From positions 62,001 through 126,000 of the forward strand of contig NZ_SJOJ01000013.1 of NCBI RefSeq assembly GCF_004330295.1: a stretch of 64,000 nt of DNA, given 5' to 3'. The notes under the pieces were generated by a model. The model was not told the origin of the DNA and made no database searches. It saw only the letters and a program-made list of their open reading frames with translations. The position numbers and the translations under genes are program-made. Positions 9,724-19,097 of the stretch are shown piece after piece. Every line of letters starts with the position of its first letter. Positions within the stretch are counted from its first letter, which is position 1. The stretch comes from Rahnella victoriana. Its GTDB lineage: Bacteria > Pseudomonadota > Gammaproteobacteria > Enterobacterales > Enterobacteriaceae.

Positions 9724-11106
9724 TTAATCGAAACCGTTATTTTTAGACACCGCCGCAAACCATTCGCCGCTTTTCTTCACGGTACGTTTCTGCGTTTCCA
9801 GATCCAGCTGAATGAAACCATACCGGTTTTTATAGGCATTCATCCATGACCAGCAATCAATAAATGTCCACATGTGATAACCCAGACAGCCGCTGCCTTC
9901 CTGTAAAGCACGATGCAGCCATTTCAGATGCCCGCTGACGAACTCAATGCGGTAATCATCCTCAATGCGGCCATCCTTTTCAAAGCGCAATTCATGCTCC
10001 ACGCCCATGCCATTTTCGGAAATGAAACAGCGCGGATTGCCGTAGTTTTCGCGCAGATTGGTGAGGATATCGTAAATGCCCTGCTCGTAGATTTCCCAGC
10101 CACGGTGCGGGTTCATTTTACGGCCCGGCATCACGTAGTTATCGAAGAACCATTCCGGCATAAACGGACTTTCCGGATTCACCATACTGTCGCGACACTG
10201 AATGCGGCGCGGCTGGTAATAGTTGATGCCGAGTAAATCTACCACGCCCTGCTGCAGCAGTTCTTTATCGCCCTGCTGACACGCCGGAAGCTGATCGTGT
10301 TTTTTCAGCAATTCCACCAGTTCCTGCGGATATTCACCGCGCAGCGCCGGATCGAGGAAACTGCGGTTAAACATCAGGTCTGCAATGTTGGCGGCTTTCA
10401 GGTCAGCCGGGTTTTGCGAACGCGGATAAGACGGCGTCAGGTTGAGGATAATGCCGATTTCGCCGCTGAGATGACGGGCGCGATAAGCTTTCACCGCCAG
10501 CGAATGCGCCAACATGGTGTGATACGCCACGGTGGCCGCCCGTTTGAAATCCACCACGTTCGGGTAATGGAAATCATACAGATAGCCACCTTCCACCGGC
10601 ACGACCGGTTCGTTGAAGGTAAACCAGTGCTTCACGCGGTCGCCGAACAGTTCAAAACAGGTATCGGCATATTTTTCATACGCCTGCACCACGTCGCGGT
10701 TTTCCCAGCCGCCGATTTCCTGCATCGCCATCGGCATATCGAAGTGGAACAGATTGATAAACGGCTGCACGCCCTGCGCCAGCATTTCGTCGATCACCTG
10801 ATTATAAAATGTCACCGCTTCCTGATTCACGTCACCCCTTCCGTTGGGGATCAAACGCGCCCAGGAAATCGAGGTGCGAAACGTGTTGTGATTCAGCTGT
10901 TTCAGCAGGGCGATATCTTCACGCCAGTTCTTGTAAAACGTGGAGGTCTCCTGCGGGCCGACGTCGTTGTGAAAACGTGTTGGCTGCTGTGAATACCAGT
11001 GATCCCATACCGTCGCGCTTTTGCCGTGGCTCAGTGTTTCACCTTCCGTCTGCGGCGCTGAGCTGGCACTGCCCCACCAGAATTCTTTTGGAAATGCGTA
11101 TTTCAT
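9724..11106 (-). CDS. GH1 6-phospho-beta-glucosidase
   Basis: Predicted to hydrolyse the phosphorylated beta-glucoside delivered by the PTS genes in front of it. It has 460 residues from the ATG at 11106, which has GAGG six bases upstream; the ATG at 11112 lies on top of that site. The acid/base is E166 (FTFNEPVV) and the nucleophile E364 (ISENGMG). The C-terminal WSWMNAYKNRYGF is where phospho-glucosidases bind the 6-phosphate. Its spacing differs from the classic BglA pattern, so preference for a phosphorylated substrate rests mainly on the PTS context. Confidence 0.92.
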   Translation of the reverse strand: MKYAFPKEFWWGSASSAPQTEGETLSHGKSATVWDHWYSQQPTRFHNDVGPQETSTFYKNWREDIALLKQLNHNTFRTSISWARLIPNGRGDVNQEAVTFYNQVIDEMLAQGVQPFINLFHFDMPMAMQEIGGWENRDVVQAYEKYADTCFELFGDRVKHWFTFNEPVVPVEGGYLYDFHYPNVVDFKRAATVAYHTMLAHSLAVKAYRARHLSGEIGIILNLTPSYPRSQNPADLKAANIADLMFNRSFLDPALRGEYPQELVELLKKHDQLPACQQGDKELLQQGVVDLLGINYYQPRRIQCRDSMVNPESPFMPEWFFDNYVMPGRKMNPHRGWEIYEQGIYDILTNLRENYGNPRCFISENGMGVEHELRFEKDGRIEDDYRIEFVSGHLKWLHRALQEGSGCLGYHMWTFIDCWSWMNAYKNRYGFIQLDLETQKRTVKKSGEWFAAVSKNNGFD

Positions 11107-11152
11107 CGTCATCCTCGCTGTCCGTTAGCTTTACGTTTTTAACTGTGAATGG

Positions 11153-12481
11153 TTAAGAATTCGCCGGCACGGCATTGCCCGCCGTCTGTGCCGTGGCTTT
11201 TTCCGCTTCCTGTTTCAGCAACGTACGTTCATAGGCTTTCAGGAACGGGTAATACATTACGGCTGATAACACCATACAGAACAGGCACATAATTACCGGA
11301 CTGAATGCCCAGTTTGCGGCCCATGACGCACCAATCGGCGCAGGTGTTGTCCAGGGTGTGAGCGAGACCACTTGTGCAACCCAGCCCAGTTTGGTGGCGG
11401 TGTAGGCAAAGACAGCGTTAAGCATCGGCACCAGCGTGAACGGCAGGAAGAACACCGGATTCATGATAATCGGCGTGCCGAACAGGATCGGTTCGTTGAT
11501 GTTAAAGAAGCTTGGCACCACGCCCATGCGGCCAATAGTGCGCAGGTGCACAGCTTTGCTGCACAGCAGTAAAATCGCCAGCGGCAGGGTCGAACCGACG
11601 CCGCCAATCAGCAGATAGTGATCCCAGAATCCTTGCAGATAAATGTGTGGCAGCGGCGCGCCGGCCTGCAATGCGGTCTGATTCAGCGCCAGATTGGTCA
11701 TCCAGAACGGGTTCATGATGCCGGTGACAATCAGCGCACCGTGAATACCGGCAAACCACAGCACCTGGCAGATAAATACCGAGATCAAAATCGCCGGCAG
11801 GGAATCCGAGGCGGACACCAGCGGTGCCAGCAAATGCATGATCGCTTCAGGAATAATCATGCCGGTTGTCGACTGAATAAACAGGTTCAGCGGATGTAAT
11901 GTGGCGACAATCACCACCACCGGGATCAGGATTTCAAACGAACGCGCCACGCCGGTCGGCACTTCTTTCGGCAGGCGGATGGTGATGTTGCGGCGTTTGA
12001 GCAGCGCATACACTTCGGCGGCATAAATCGCCGTCAGAATGGCGGTAAAGATGCCTTCGCCGGAAAAATATTGGGTGGAGATTTGCTTGTCATGGTACGG
12101 CGCGGCGACCAGCAGAAACGCCATAAAGGCCAGCAAACCGGTCATGATCGGGTCGAGTTTGTAATGCTTGCCGAGACTCGCCCCGATGCCAACGGAGATG
12201 AAGAAGGTCATCACGCCCATGCTCAGATACCACGGCAGCATCAGCTGTTCGCGGTATTTCAGCGACAGGTCCAGCCAGCCGCGCGCGAAGCCCCAGGTGG
12301 TGTCCGGCGAGAAAGGCGGGAAGATAAACACCAGCATGAACGAGCCGATAATCATAAACGGCAGCGCGGCGATAAAGCCGTCGCGGATGGCAATGACATG
12401 CCGCTGTTGGCCGACGCTGCCCGCCAGTGGCGTGATGTGTTTTTCGATGACGTTAACCATCGCCTGATAGAGACCACTCAT
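11153..12481 (-). CDS. PTS permease, lactose/cellobiose-type EIIC
   Basis: A 442-residue membrane transporter of the Lac/cellobiose PTS family, with about ten predicted membrane segments. Family features include RDGFIAALPFMIIGSF, the substrate-site segment WFAGIHGALIVTGIMNP and FNINEPILFGTPIIMNP. It imports and, with EIIB, phosphorylates a beta-glucoside. Its start overlaps the EIIB stop by 4 bases (ATGA), indicating translational coupling. The C-terminal tail is Ala/Glu/Lys-rich and cytoplasmic. Confidence 0.94.
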   Translation of the reverse strand: MSGLYQAMVNVIEKHITPLAGSVGQQRHVIAIRDGFIAALPFMIIGSFMLVFIFPPFSPDTTWGFARGWLDLSLKYREQLMLPWYLSMGVMTFFISVGIGASLGKHYKLDPIMTGLLAFMAFLLVAAPYHDKQISTQYFSGEGIFTAILTAIYAAEVYALLKRRNITIRLPKEVPTGVARSFEILIPVVVIVATLHPLNLFIQSTTGMIIPEAIMHLLAPLVSASDSLPAILISVFICQVLWFAGIHGALIVTGIMNPFWMTNLALNQTALQAGAPLPHIYLQGFWDHYLLIGGVGSTLPLAILLLCSKAVHLRTIGRMGVVPSFFNINEPILFGTPIIMNPVFFLPFTLVPMLNAVFAYTATKLGWVAQVVSLTPWTTPAPIGASWAANWAFSPVIMCLFCMVLSAVMYYPFLKAYERTLLKQEAEKATAQTAGNAVPANS

Positions 12482-12801
12482 ACGCGGCTTCCTTCCCGTG
12501 CGATCAGGCCGTAAGCGAAGTCCAGCACGTTGTCGCCGCGCTGCATGCCGTAATCCATCATGTTGATGGTCTCGACCGGGATATTGAATTCAGCCGCTCT
12601 GGCGGATAAATCAGCCTGCATGTAGCGCACCTGTGGCCCGAGCAGCACGACCTGATAGTCGCGGAATTTTTCGTCAAATTCGCTGGCACCGAAGGCATCG
12701 ATCTGCACGTCTTCGCCGCGCTCTGCCGCCACTTCTTTCATTTTGCGCACCAACAAACTGGTCGACATCCCCGCCGAACAACAAAGCATGATTCTTTTCA
12801 T
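12478..12801 (-). CDS. PTS lactose/cellobiose-type EIIB
   Basis: A 107-residue cytoplasmic phosphocarrier. It begins MKRIMLCCSAGMSTSLLVRK; by analogy with CelA the phosphorylated residue is C8, in CSAGMST. It is the first gene of the operon, downstream of a CRP site and a LacI-type operator. No EIIA gene lies in this operon or elsewhere in the window, so EIIA must be supplied in trans from another cellobiose-type PTS. Confidence 0.94.
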   Translation of the reverse strand: MKRIMLCCSAGMSTSLLVRKMKEVAAERGEDVQIDAFGASEFDEKFRDYQVVLLGPQVRYMQADLSARAAEFNIPVETINMMDYGMQRGDNVLDFAYGLIAREGSRV

Positions 12802-12866
12802 TTTGCTTCACTCCCAGATGATTTATGTTCTGCCCATTTCTTCTTGCTGAGGGTATTTAAGGCGTT

Positions 12867-12884
12867 ATGGAAACCGGTTTCCAT
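12867..12884. promoter_or_regulatory. LacI-family operator, perfect 18-bp palindrome
   Basis: ATGGAAACC followed by its exact reverse complement GGTTTCCAT, with a central CG, is the classic LacI-family operator layout. It is 66 bases before the EIIB start, and the cognate regulator is probably the gene at 8793-9710. Confidence 0.85.
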
Positions 12885-12941
12885 GCCTTCAGGGGAAATG
12901 TGCGAGCCTGTTCATAAAATTTCATGCCGGTTGCCCGGCGA

Positions 12942-12957
12942 TGTGAAATGTTTCACA
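12942..12957. promoter_or_regulatory. CRP-binding site of the beta-glucoside PTS operon
   Basis: TGTGA-AATGTT-TCACA matches the CRP core perfectly, with extra flanking symmetry (ATGTGAAA and TTTCACAT). It is upstream of the operator, in the position expected for an activator of the leftward operon. Confidence 0.87.
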
Positions 12958-13202
12958 TTTTGCGTAAATGTCTTTCGCAGAGAGAAAAAGAGCAGCTAAG
13001 GGAAAAAGCCGCCTCACAATTATCACCGCACTCTCACACCGGGTATCATCCCTCTGATTTATTCCGCCAATAAACAACATAAAACCCTATTAATCTCACC
13101 GGCGAAAAACAATGAAAAATTGATATTGAATGATTTTATGCCCTGAGGATTAATGAATACATTGTCCGGCATTCACCGCTTATTATCTTTAAGGAATGCC
13201 TG

Positions 13203-15917
13203 ATGCCGGCGTTTAATACCTGTAAAATAACACGATGTATTCTGCTGGCGTGTTGCCTGCCCAATATTGCCGTCATGAGCGCCAGTGCGGCAAATTACAC
13301 CCTGCCATTGCTGCTGACGAACAATCAAAAGCTGACCTTTTCCACCAAGGATAACGAAAACATCGTTGCTGATAACCCGCTGATAAAATACGGGATCATG
13401 GTCAATAACGGTGCACAACTGACGTTCCTGGCTAACACGTTCAACGCGTCCGGCAGCCAGCTTGGCTCCTCGCTTGTCGCGCAAAATAGCGGTGTCATTA
13501 ATATCGGAAAAGATTCCGTGATTAATCACAACAGTCAGTCCGGGGAAATTTCCCATGCGGTAACGATACAAGATGCAGGCAGTGTTTTAAATATCAACGA
13601 CGCGACCCTTAATTCTAACAGTGCGGCAGTGGTGATTAATAGTAACGCCACGGCGAATATGATTAATGCCACCGTTAATGCCCGTAATGCGGACAATGCC
13701 TTGGAAGTGAATAATGAGTCCACACTGAATGCCGTTGGTTTAACGGTGAATCATCTGGGGGGAACGTCCAATAGTTCGGCCATTGTTATCAGTAATTCTG
13801 ATGCAACATTACTGAATACGTCACTTTTGTCTCAGGTTCGTCAGGGAATAACGATCGAAGGTTCCAATGAACGTTTTTCAAATGTCACTTATGAGCGCGG
13901 CACCATCATCACAAAGAGTGATCAAAGCAATGCCGTGATAGTGGACTTCGGTAACCTGAAAATGAGCGATGTCGATATCGAAACATCCGGGCAATATGCC
14001 AACGGCATGATGGTAGAAAACGGCAGTAATGTGCAGATCAGCGGTGGCTCCATCACCACTCAGGCCCCCATGACTAACGGGATAACCGTGATCGGTGCCA
14101 ATGATCTGATACTGGAAAATGGAATGCGTATTTCTACGCCAGGTGATACTTCTAAGGGTATCGACCTGCAAGCCGCTCCGATGACGGAGAATGAATTACA
14201 AAAACTTCGCCTTGATAATTCAACCATCACCAGCGGCAATGTCGGCATCAGCAAGATTTACGACGGTAATGCTCAATTGGTCATCGATAACGCCACCCGT
14301 ATTTCAGGCATTAACGCGGCAATGACCTTTGCCGGCAACGGCAACAGCACGGTGAATGTCAGTGATCAAAGCCAGATTATCGGCAACATCATCAATGCCA
14401 CCACCGCGACCACGGACATGACGCTGGACGCCTCCGTACTGACCGGCGCGGTGCAAAACCTCAGTTCGCTGTCGCTGAATAATCAGTCGGTGTGGAATCT
14501 GACCGGCGATTCCGTGCTGGGTAATGTCTCGATGGATAACAGCCTGCTGAATTTCACTCAGCCTCAGCAGGACAGTTTTCGCACGCTGACCGCGAATACG
14601 CTGTCCGGCAACGGGGCATTGAACCTGAATACCCGGCTTGGCAGTGATGATTCCCCGACCGATTTACTGCACATTACCGGCAACGCCAGCGGACAATTTG
14701 GCGTGCTGGTCCGCAATACCGGCGGCAGCGGTGCGCTGACGCAGGGCGACGGCATCCGGCTGGTGCAGGTCGATGGCGCTGATACGTCCTCGCTGAAACT
14801 GCTGAAAAAAGTCAGCGCAGGGGCGTTTGATTATTACCTGTATAAAGGCAGCCCGACCTCGTCGAAAGACTGGTATTTACGCACTTATCTCGAGCCGGTG
14901 CCGCCGCCGGAACCGGTGCCTGATCCGACACCTGACCCGGATCCGACGCCCGACCCGACACCGCAGCCCACGCCTAAGCCGGTGATCGCCTACCGGACGG
15001 ATGTCGTCGGATATATTGCTTCGCCCTTCCTTAACCGGCAGTACGGTTTTAACTCGATGGGGTCTTACCATGAACGTACCGGCGACAGTGTGAAACGCAG
15101 TCAGGACGGGACCTGGGGGCGCGTCGGCGGGTCGCATGATAATTATGATGTCGGTCGTTTCAGTTTTGACAGCGACATTCGCTATATCCAGATCGGCAAG
15201 GATTTGTATCAGGATGACACGCCGCGCGGCAACACGGTGCATGCCGGGGTGATGATTTCGCTGGGCGACCAGAAAACCGGCAGTTCAGACAGCGCACGCA
15301 GGCTGGTCGGGGAATCCGCCGATACCGGAGATGTGTCGACCGATGCTTACGGCGTCGGGGGCTATTACACCCTGAAAACCAACGACGGCGCGTATCTGGA
15401 TTTTGTCGGACAGATTACCGATTACCACACCGATTTCCACAGTGAAAACGATGCCAAACAGGACGGGTACGGCGTGGCGTTGTCAGCCGAGAGCGGCATT
15501 CCGTTGGCGATAACTCAAAGCTGGCGACTCGAACCGCAGGTGCAGGTGATTTATCAGTATTTGCATATGAAAGGGTTTAATGACGGCATTGCCACGGTAA
15601 ACAAAACCACGGACAACAGCGTTCAGGCGCGGGGCGGCTTGCGGCTTTCGCATCAGCCACAGGCCGGTCAGCCCAACATAACGCCGTACCTGAACCTTGA
15701 TGCGGTATCGACATTCAGCGATGCGCCGGCCGTCACCATCGGCAGTACCCGCATTTCGCCTGATTTCACGCAAAGCACCTGGAAGGCGGGCGGCGGGATC
15801 ACCGCGCCGGTGAGCAAAAACGCCACGTTTTATACCAGTGTGAGTTATACGCGGGGCTTTGACGGTAAACAGGAAGGTTACCGGGGCAATATCGGCATTA
15901 ATGTCAGCTTTAAATAA
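13203..15917 (+). CDS. Type Va autotransporter, surface or secreted beta-helix passenger
   Basis: A 904-residue outer-membrane protein. The signal peptide is residues 1 to about 29, ending in SASA before NYTLPLLL. Residues about 30-560 are an Asn/Ser/Thr-rich passenger of short repeated strands (for example INDATLNSNSAAVVINSNA), typical of a right-handed beta-helix such as pertactin. A proline linker of PDPTP units covers about 563-595, and the last 285 or so residues form the translocating beta-barrel. The end, GNIGINVSFK, has the usual aromatic near the C-terminus followed by Lys. No protease or adhesin motif identifies the passenger's role. Confidence 0.92.
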   Translation: MPAFNTCKITRCILLACCLPNIAVMSASAANYTLPLLLTNNQKLTFSTKDNENIVADNPLIKYGIMVNNGAQLTFLANTFNASGSQLGSSLVAQNSGVINIGKDSVINHNSQSGEISHAVTIQDAGSVLNINDATLNSNSAAVVINSNATANMINATVNARNADNALEVNNESTLNAVGLTVNHLGGTSNSSAIVISNSDATLLNTSLLSQVRQGITIEGSNERFSNVTYERGTIITKSDQSNAVIVDFGNLKMSDVDIETSGQYANGMMVENGSNVQISGGSITTQAPMTNGITVIGANDLILENGMRISTPGDTSKGIDLQAAPMTENELQKLRLDNSTITSGNVGISKIYDGNAQLVIDNATRISGINAAMTFAGNGNSTVNVSDQSQIIGNIINATTATTDMTLDASVLTGAVQNLSSLSLNNQSVWNLTGDSVLGNVSMDNSLLNFTQPQQDSFRTLTANTLSGNGALNLNTRLGSDDSPTDLLHITGNASGQFGVLVRNTGGSGALTQGDGIRLVQVDGADTSSLKLLKKVSAGAFDYYLYKGSPTSSKDWYLRTYLEPVPPPEPVPDPTPDPDPTPDPTPQPTPKPVIAYRTDVVGYIASPFLNRQYGFNSMGSYHERTGDSVKRSQDGTWGRVGGSHDNYDVGRFSFDSDIRYIQIGKDLYQDDTPRGNTVHAGVMISLGDQKTGSSDSARRLVGESADTGDVSTDAYGVGGYYTLKTNDGAYLDFVGQITDYHTDFHSENDAKQDGYGVALSAESGIPLAITQSWRLEPQVQVIYQYLHMKGFNDGIATVNKTTDNSVQARGGLRLSHQPQAGQPNITPYLNLDAVSTFSDAPAVTIGSTRISPDFTQSTWKAGGGITAPVSKNATFYTSVSYTRGFDGKQEGYRGNIGINVSFK

Positions 15918-15931
15918 TGAATTCAGGACGC

Positions 15932-15959
15932 AAAAAAGGCGATGCCATTGCATCGCCTT
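15932..15959 (-). terminator. Terminator of yhhW, shared with the autotransporter
   Basis: AAGGCGATGC (15936-15945) pairs with GCATCGCCTT (15950-15959) around CATT. On the minus strand the stem runs into a T tract. The two genes are convergent. Confidence 0.88.
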
Positions 15960-15979
15960 ACGTTTTGAATCACCTGTGA

Positions 15980-16675
15980 TCAGACCGGCGGCAGGTCAAA
16001 CAGCAGGATTTCGCTGTCCTCATCGGCGTGAACCGACAGTGCCGTTTCATCCCAGATCGCCAGCGCATCGCTCGCCTCGGCTTTCTGGCCGTTAATGGAA
16101 ACCGTGCCTTTCACCACCTGGATCCACACGCGGCGGTCAGCCTGGATCTGATAAACAGACTGTTCGTCTTTTTTCAGCGCCCAGCGGGACAATTCCATAT
16201 CCTGGAACACTTTCAGCGAGCCATCACGGGCATCCGGTGAAAGCACCAGCTGGCGGCCCTGCGGCGCATCGAACATGCGTTGTTCATAACGCGGTTCCAG
16301 CCCTTTCTGGTTCGGGATAATCCAGATCTGATACAGGTGCAGTTTACGGTCGCTGTTGCCGTTGTACTCAGAGTGCGTCACGCCGGTACCGGCGCTCATA
16401 ATCTGGAATTCACCGGCCTGAATCTGCTCTTTGTTGCCCATGCTGTCCTGATGTTCCACGGTGCCTTCCAGCACGTAGGTCAGAATTTCCATGTCTTTGT
16501 GCGGATGCTTACCAAAACCCTGCCCCGTGTCGATGAAATCTTCATTGATCACCCGCAGCGCGGAGAACCCCATAAACTGGGCATCGTAGTAATCGGCGAA
16601 AGAGAAGGTATGCCAGCTTTCCAGCCAGCCGTGACTTGCGTGACCGCGTTCTTGTGCCTGACGTAAGTAGATCAT
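15980..16675 (-). CDS. yhhW: Pirin-family quercetin 2,3-dioxygenase YhhW
   Basis: A bicupin metalloprotein of 231 residues, exactly the E. coli YhhW length when started at the ATG at 16675. A TTG six bases upstream lies too close to the GAGGAG site. The metal ligands H57, H59, H101 and E103 are present (HPHKDMEI and GVTHSEYN). E. coli YhhW degrades quercetin in vitro; the physiological role is unclear. In E. coli yhhW is followed by yhhX and ryhB, whereas here a beta-helix gene lies between it and ryhB and yhhX is absent from this place. Confidence 0.95.
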   Translation of the reverse strand: MIYLRQAQERGHASHGWLESWHTFSFADYYDAQFMGFSALRVINEDFIDTGQGFGKHPHKDMEILTYVLEGTVEHQDSMGNKEQIQAGEFQIMSAGTGVTHSEYNGNSDRKLHLYQIWIIPNQKGLEPRYEQRMFDAPQGRQLVLSPDARDGSLKVFQDMELSRWALKKDEQSVYQIQADRRVWIQVVKGTVSINGQKAEASDALAIWDETALSVHADEDSEILLFDLPPV

Positions 16676-16938
16676 GTTCAACTCTCCTCAATGTTTTCTC
16701 TAGTCTAGTCAACGACTGAGAATAAGAAAGCGTAAAAACTTCACTCCTCTGTTCAAAAAATATGAACAAATGCAGGTGACGCATTCCAAAGGATTTAGGG
16801 AAAATATCGAGCAGAATAACAACCTGATAAATACAGCATCCGTTGTGCCAGCCCGTACAGGGCCGCATATTGTGGTTGAAAACACGGAGATATAACAAAA
16901 TAAAGTGGCTCACCCCTGAGCCTCAAAAGGATCCCCTC

Positions 16939-18789
16939 ATGAAAACAGTCAATTCTGTCTCCGCATTGAAGAATCTCAAAAATCATCTGGATCATAATAT
17001 TTTTGTTAATGGTTATTTTCAGGCCGGTGACGGCGGCGGCGGCCATTATCACTGGGACAATAACTGCGATCTGCCCGCCAATAACGGCACCGTGATCAGT
17101 TCTGACCATTCGGCCAACGGGCGCTGGCGGCTTATTCATCAGGGCGTGGGCGATTTCCGTACTTTCGGCATTCTCAATGCCGATCAACCCGCCGACGATG
17201 CGCTGGATGCGTTAGTGAATGATCCGGCAATTACACAGATTCTTGCGTTCACGGATTTGCTCTTTCAGCGCCGCCATCGTTTCTCCCGTTCAGATATCAC
17301 GCTGGATTTTCAGAACAACCGCGTTTTCACCACCGGCATTGCCAGCGCACCGGCCAATGATCCGTTTGCTGCCGTGCTGTTTTTCCAGGGCAGCGTCACC
17401 GGCGCCCCCGTCACCTTCACGCTGACAGAAACGTTGCAGGAGCAGACGGATATTTTCCCGGTCGCCGACTCGTCACTGTTCAGTGTGGGCGACTGGTATG
17501 CGGTTCAGGTGGCACCGGTGAAAGGCGCGGCGGAACGCGAGCTGCAAAAGCTGGTGGAAATCATCGCCATTCCTGACAGCACGCATATTCAGACTGGCTA
17601 TTACAACGGCTGGGAACTGCGGGCAGGCAGGGTGATCAGCTGGCAAAAAGTCGAGCCGGTGGAATTCGTCACCATCAAAAATATGCAGTTCTCCGGCGCG
17701 GGAGAGGATCAGTTGACCGGCAGTCATCCGTTGGCATTTGAATACGCGGTGTACGCCAATGTGGCAGGCATTCATTCAACAGGTTCTTTCTGGCCGGTGG
17801 TGATGCGCCGCTGGAATACCCATTATCTGACGCAGCAATGTTCCCTTATCAATCCGCCAAATACCGCTTTTGGCGGTGCCGGTTATCTGACGCAGCAAAT
17901 CTATTGCCTGTACGGTCATGTCAGTGATTGCAGCGTCGCAAACGCGCGGCATTTAAATGATTTCACCGCGTCGGCGTACTGCCTGGTCGAAAACTGTCAC
18001 GCCAGCGGACAGAGCGCGGAAAAAGGCCCGTTCGTCACGCACGGTCAGTACGAACATGATCTCACCTATACCGGCAACTCCGGCCTGATGACCTTCGCCA
18101 ACTCCGGGGCCACCTGGGGAGGCAGCGCCAAACGTATCAATGTACGCAAGCACGTCTGCCCGTGGTTTGTCGCGCGTTCTGCCGTCAGCGAACTGACGCT
18201 GGAAGATCTGGTGGTGATCGCCAATGAGACGATCCCGCAATCCGGGATGTTGTGGGTGAATGCCGACGGGTTGCAGATGACCGGCTGCACCGCCGATCGC
18301 ACGCTGATCATCAGTCAGGCATCACAACGCGCGGCGCGCCCGAACGTTATCCGTCAGTGTCAGTTTTCCCTGCAAGAGGACGGTGCGCCAGTGGTGCAGA
18401 GCAACGTGACCGCTGCGATCACCTTTACCGATACGGTGTTTAACGACATCAACGGGCATTCATTTGACAGCACCGCGCCGCTGAATTTTGTCCGCTGTAT
18501 CTTCAATGCCACCCCGGAATTTGCCCCGCTCATCCTGAAATCCGCCACGCTGTCGGTTCAGGCGTCACAGTTTAATCAGGTTGGCTTCACCCTCTCCGGC
18601 ACCGCGCCGAAGCAAATCGATATTCTTTCCTCAACACTGACACAGGCAACATTGGATTTCACCGACGTCACCGCCCAACCCGCCAGCTCACTGATGTTTC
18701 TCAACAACCGCCTATCCGGCAGCACCGTCATCGCCCAACCGCAAGCCGGAGATCGGGTGATATGGCAGCAGAATATGAGTTTTCCCTGA
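16939..18789 (+). CDS. Orphan right-handed beta-helix protein with tailspike-like N-terminus
   Basis: A 616-residue protein of unproven function. The N-terminus (about 1-75: VNSVSALKNLKN, GYFQAGDGGGGHYHWD, NNGTVISS) resembles the start of phage tailspike and pectate-lyase-superfamily proteins. The rest has the irregular strand and Asn/Cys pattern of a beta-helix. AAAGGA precedes the ATG at 16939, and upstream in-frame sequence lacks similarity. There is no signal peptide and no phage gene nearby. It could be a domesticated phage depolymerase or a polysaccharide-binding protein. I cannot name a substrate. Confidence 0.7.
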   Translation: MKTVNSVSALKNLKNHLDHNIFVNGYFQAGDGGGGHYHWDNNCDLPANNGTVISSDHSANGRWRLIHQGVGDFRTFGILNADQPADDALDALVNDPAITQILAFTDLLFQRRHRFSRSDITLDFQNNRVFTTGIASAPANDPFAAVLFFQGSVTGAPVTFTLTETLQEQTDIFPVADSSLFSVGDWYAVQVAPVKGAAERELQKLVEIIAIPDSTHIQTGYYNGWELRAGRVISWQKVEPVEFVTIKNMQFSGAGEDQLTGSHPLAFEYAVYANVAGIHSTGSFWPVVMRRWNTHYLTQQCSLINPPNTAFGGAGYLTQQIYCLYGHVSDCSVANARHLNDFTASAYCLVENCHASGQSAEKGPFVTHGQYEHDLTYTGNSGLMTFANSGATWGGSAKRINVRKHVCPWFVARSAVSELTLEDLVVIANETIPQSGMLWVNADGLQMTGCTADRTLIISQASQRAARPNVIRQCQFSLQEDGAPVVQSNVTAAITFTDTVFNDINGHSFDSTAPLNFVRCIFNATPEFAPLILKSATLSVQASQFNQVGFTLSGTAPKQIDILSSTLTQATLDFTDVTAQPASSLMFLNNRLSGSTVIAQPQAGDRVIWQQNMSFP

Positions 18790-18875
18790 AGCAGGATTTT
18801 TCGAAAGAATGTGAGTCGCAGGAACGCGGCCAGCGAGCGACCCCATAATATGAAAGGAAATTTTTTCGAAATAGT

Positions 18876-18981
18876 TTGAGTTGTGGAAAGGCGGCAAGTA
18901 AGCGAATCCCCGGGAGCATACACAAGTATGTGACCGGGGTGAGCGAACGCAGCCAACGCATCCACAGCTCAAAATATGAAG
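18876..18981. repeat. Dispersed enterobacterial palindromic repeat, copy 1
   Basis: A sequence of about 100 bp that folds into one long imperfect hairpin. GAGTTGTGGA at the left end faces TCCACAGCTC at the right, and CCCCGG with CATAC-ACAA-GTATG forms the apex. The body contains GGCGGCAAGTAAGCGAATCC and GGGGTGAGCGAACGCAG. A related copy is at 28551-28655, with end fragments at about 38401-38424 and 44048-44073. It is ERIC-like in size and form but not in sequence. Confidence 0.8.
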
Positions 18982-19091
18982 AAAAAAAAAGCCAGCGTAG
19001 GCTGGCTAAGTAATACTGGAAGCAATGTGAGCAATGTCGTGCGCTCATTGGGGACCCGTTTGACCTTGGTGTGAGGCCATCCCCGGAACGC
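18982..19091 (-). ncRNA. ryhB: RyhB, iron-responsive small regulatory RNA
   Basis: The minus strand carries the RyhB core GACATTGCTCACATTGCTTC, followed by CAGTATTACTTAGCCAGCC and the terminator stem AGCCAGC/GCTGGCT with a long T tract. This is the Hfq-dependent RNA that represses iron-using proteins when iron is scarce. A promoter -35 TTTACA (19122-19127), 18-base spacer and -10 TATTAT (19098-19103) predict a start near 19091 with GCG, as in E. coli. The RNA would be about 110 nt, longer than the 90 nt of E. coli, with a different 5' hairpin (GGGGA pairing with TCCCC). The position before yhhY is conserved. Confidence 0.95.
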
Positions 19092-19097
19092 ATGGCA

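Larger units (their letters stand above)
12802..13202. other. Divergent control region of the beta-glucoside operon and the autotransporter
   Basis: The 401 bases contain the operator and CRP site listed separately for the leftward PTS operon. The right-hand part (about 13060-13190) is AT-rich and must carry the autotransporter promoter; AAGGAATG just before 13203 is its ribosome-binding site. No further gene is seen. Confidence 0.75.

Noticed and set aside
16939-18789. Prophage at the beta-helix gene
   Set aside because: No integrase, terminase, capsid or tail genes and no attachment-site repeats lie nearby. Only one tailspike-like gene is present.
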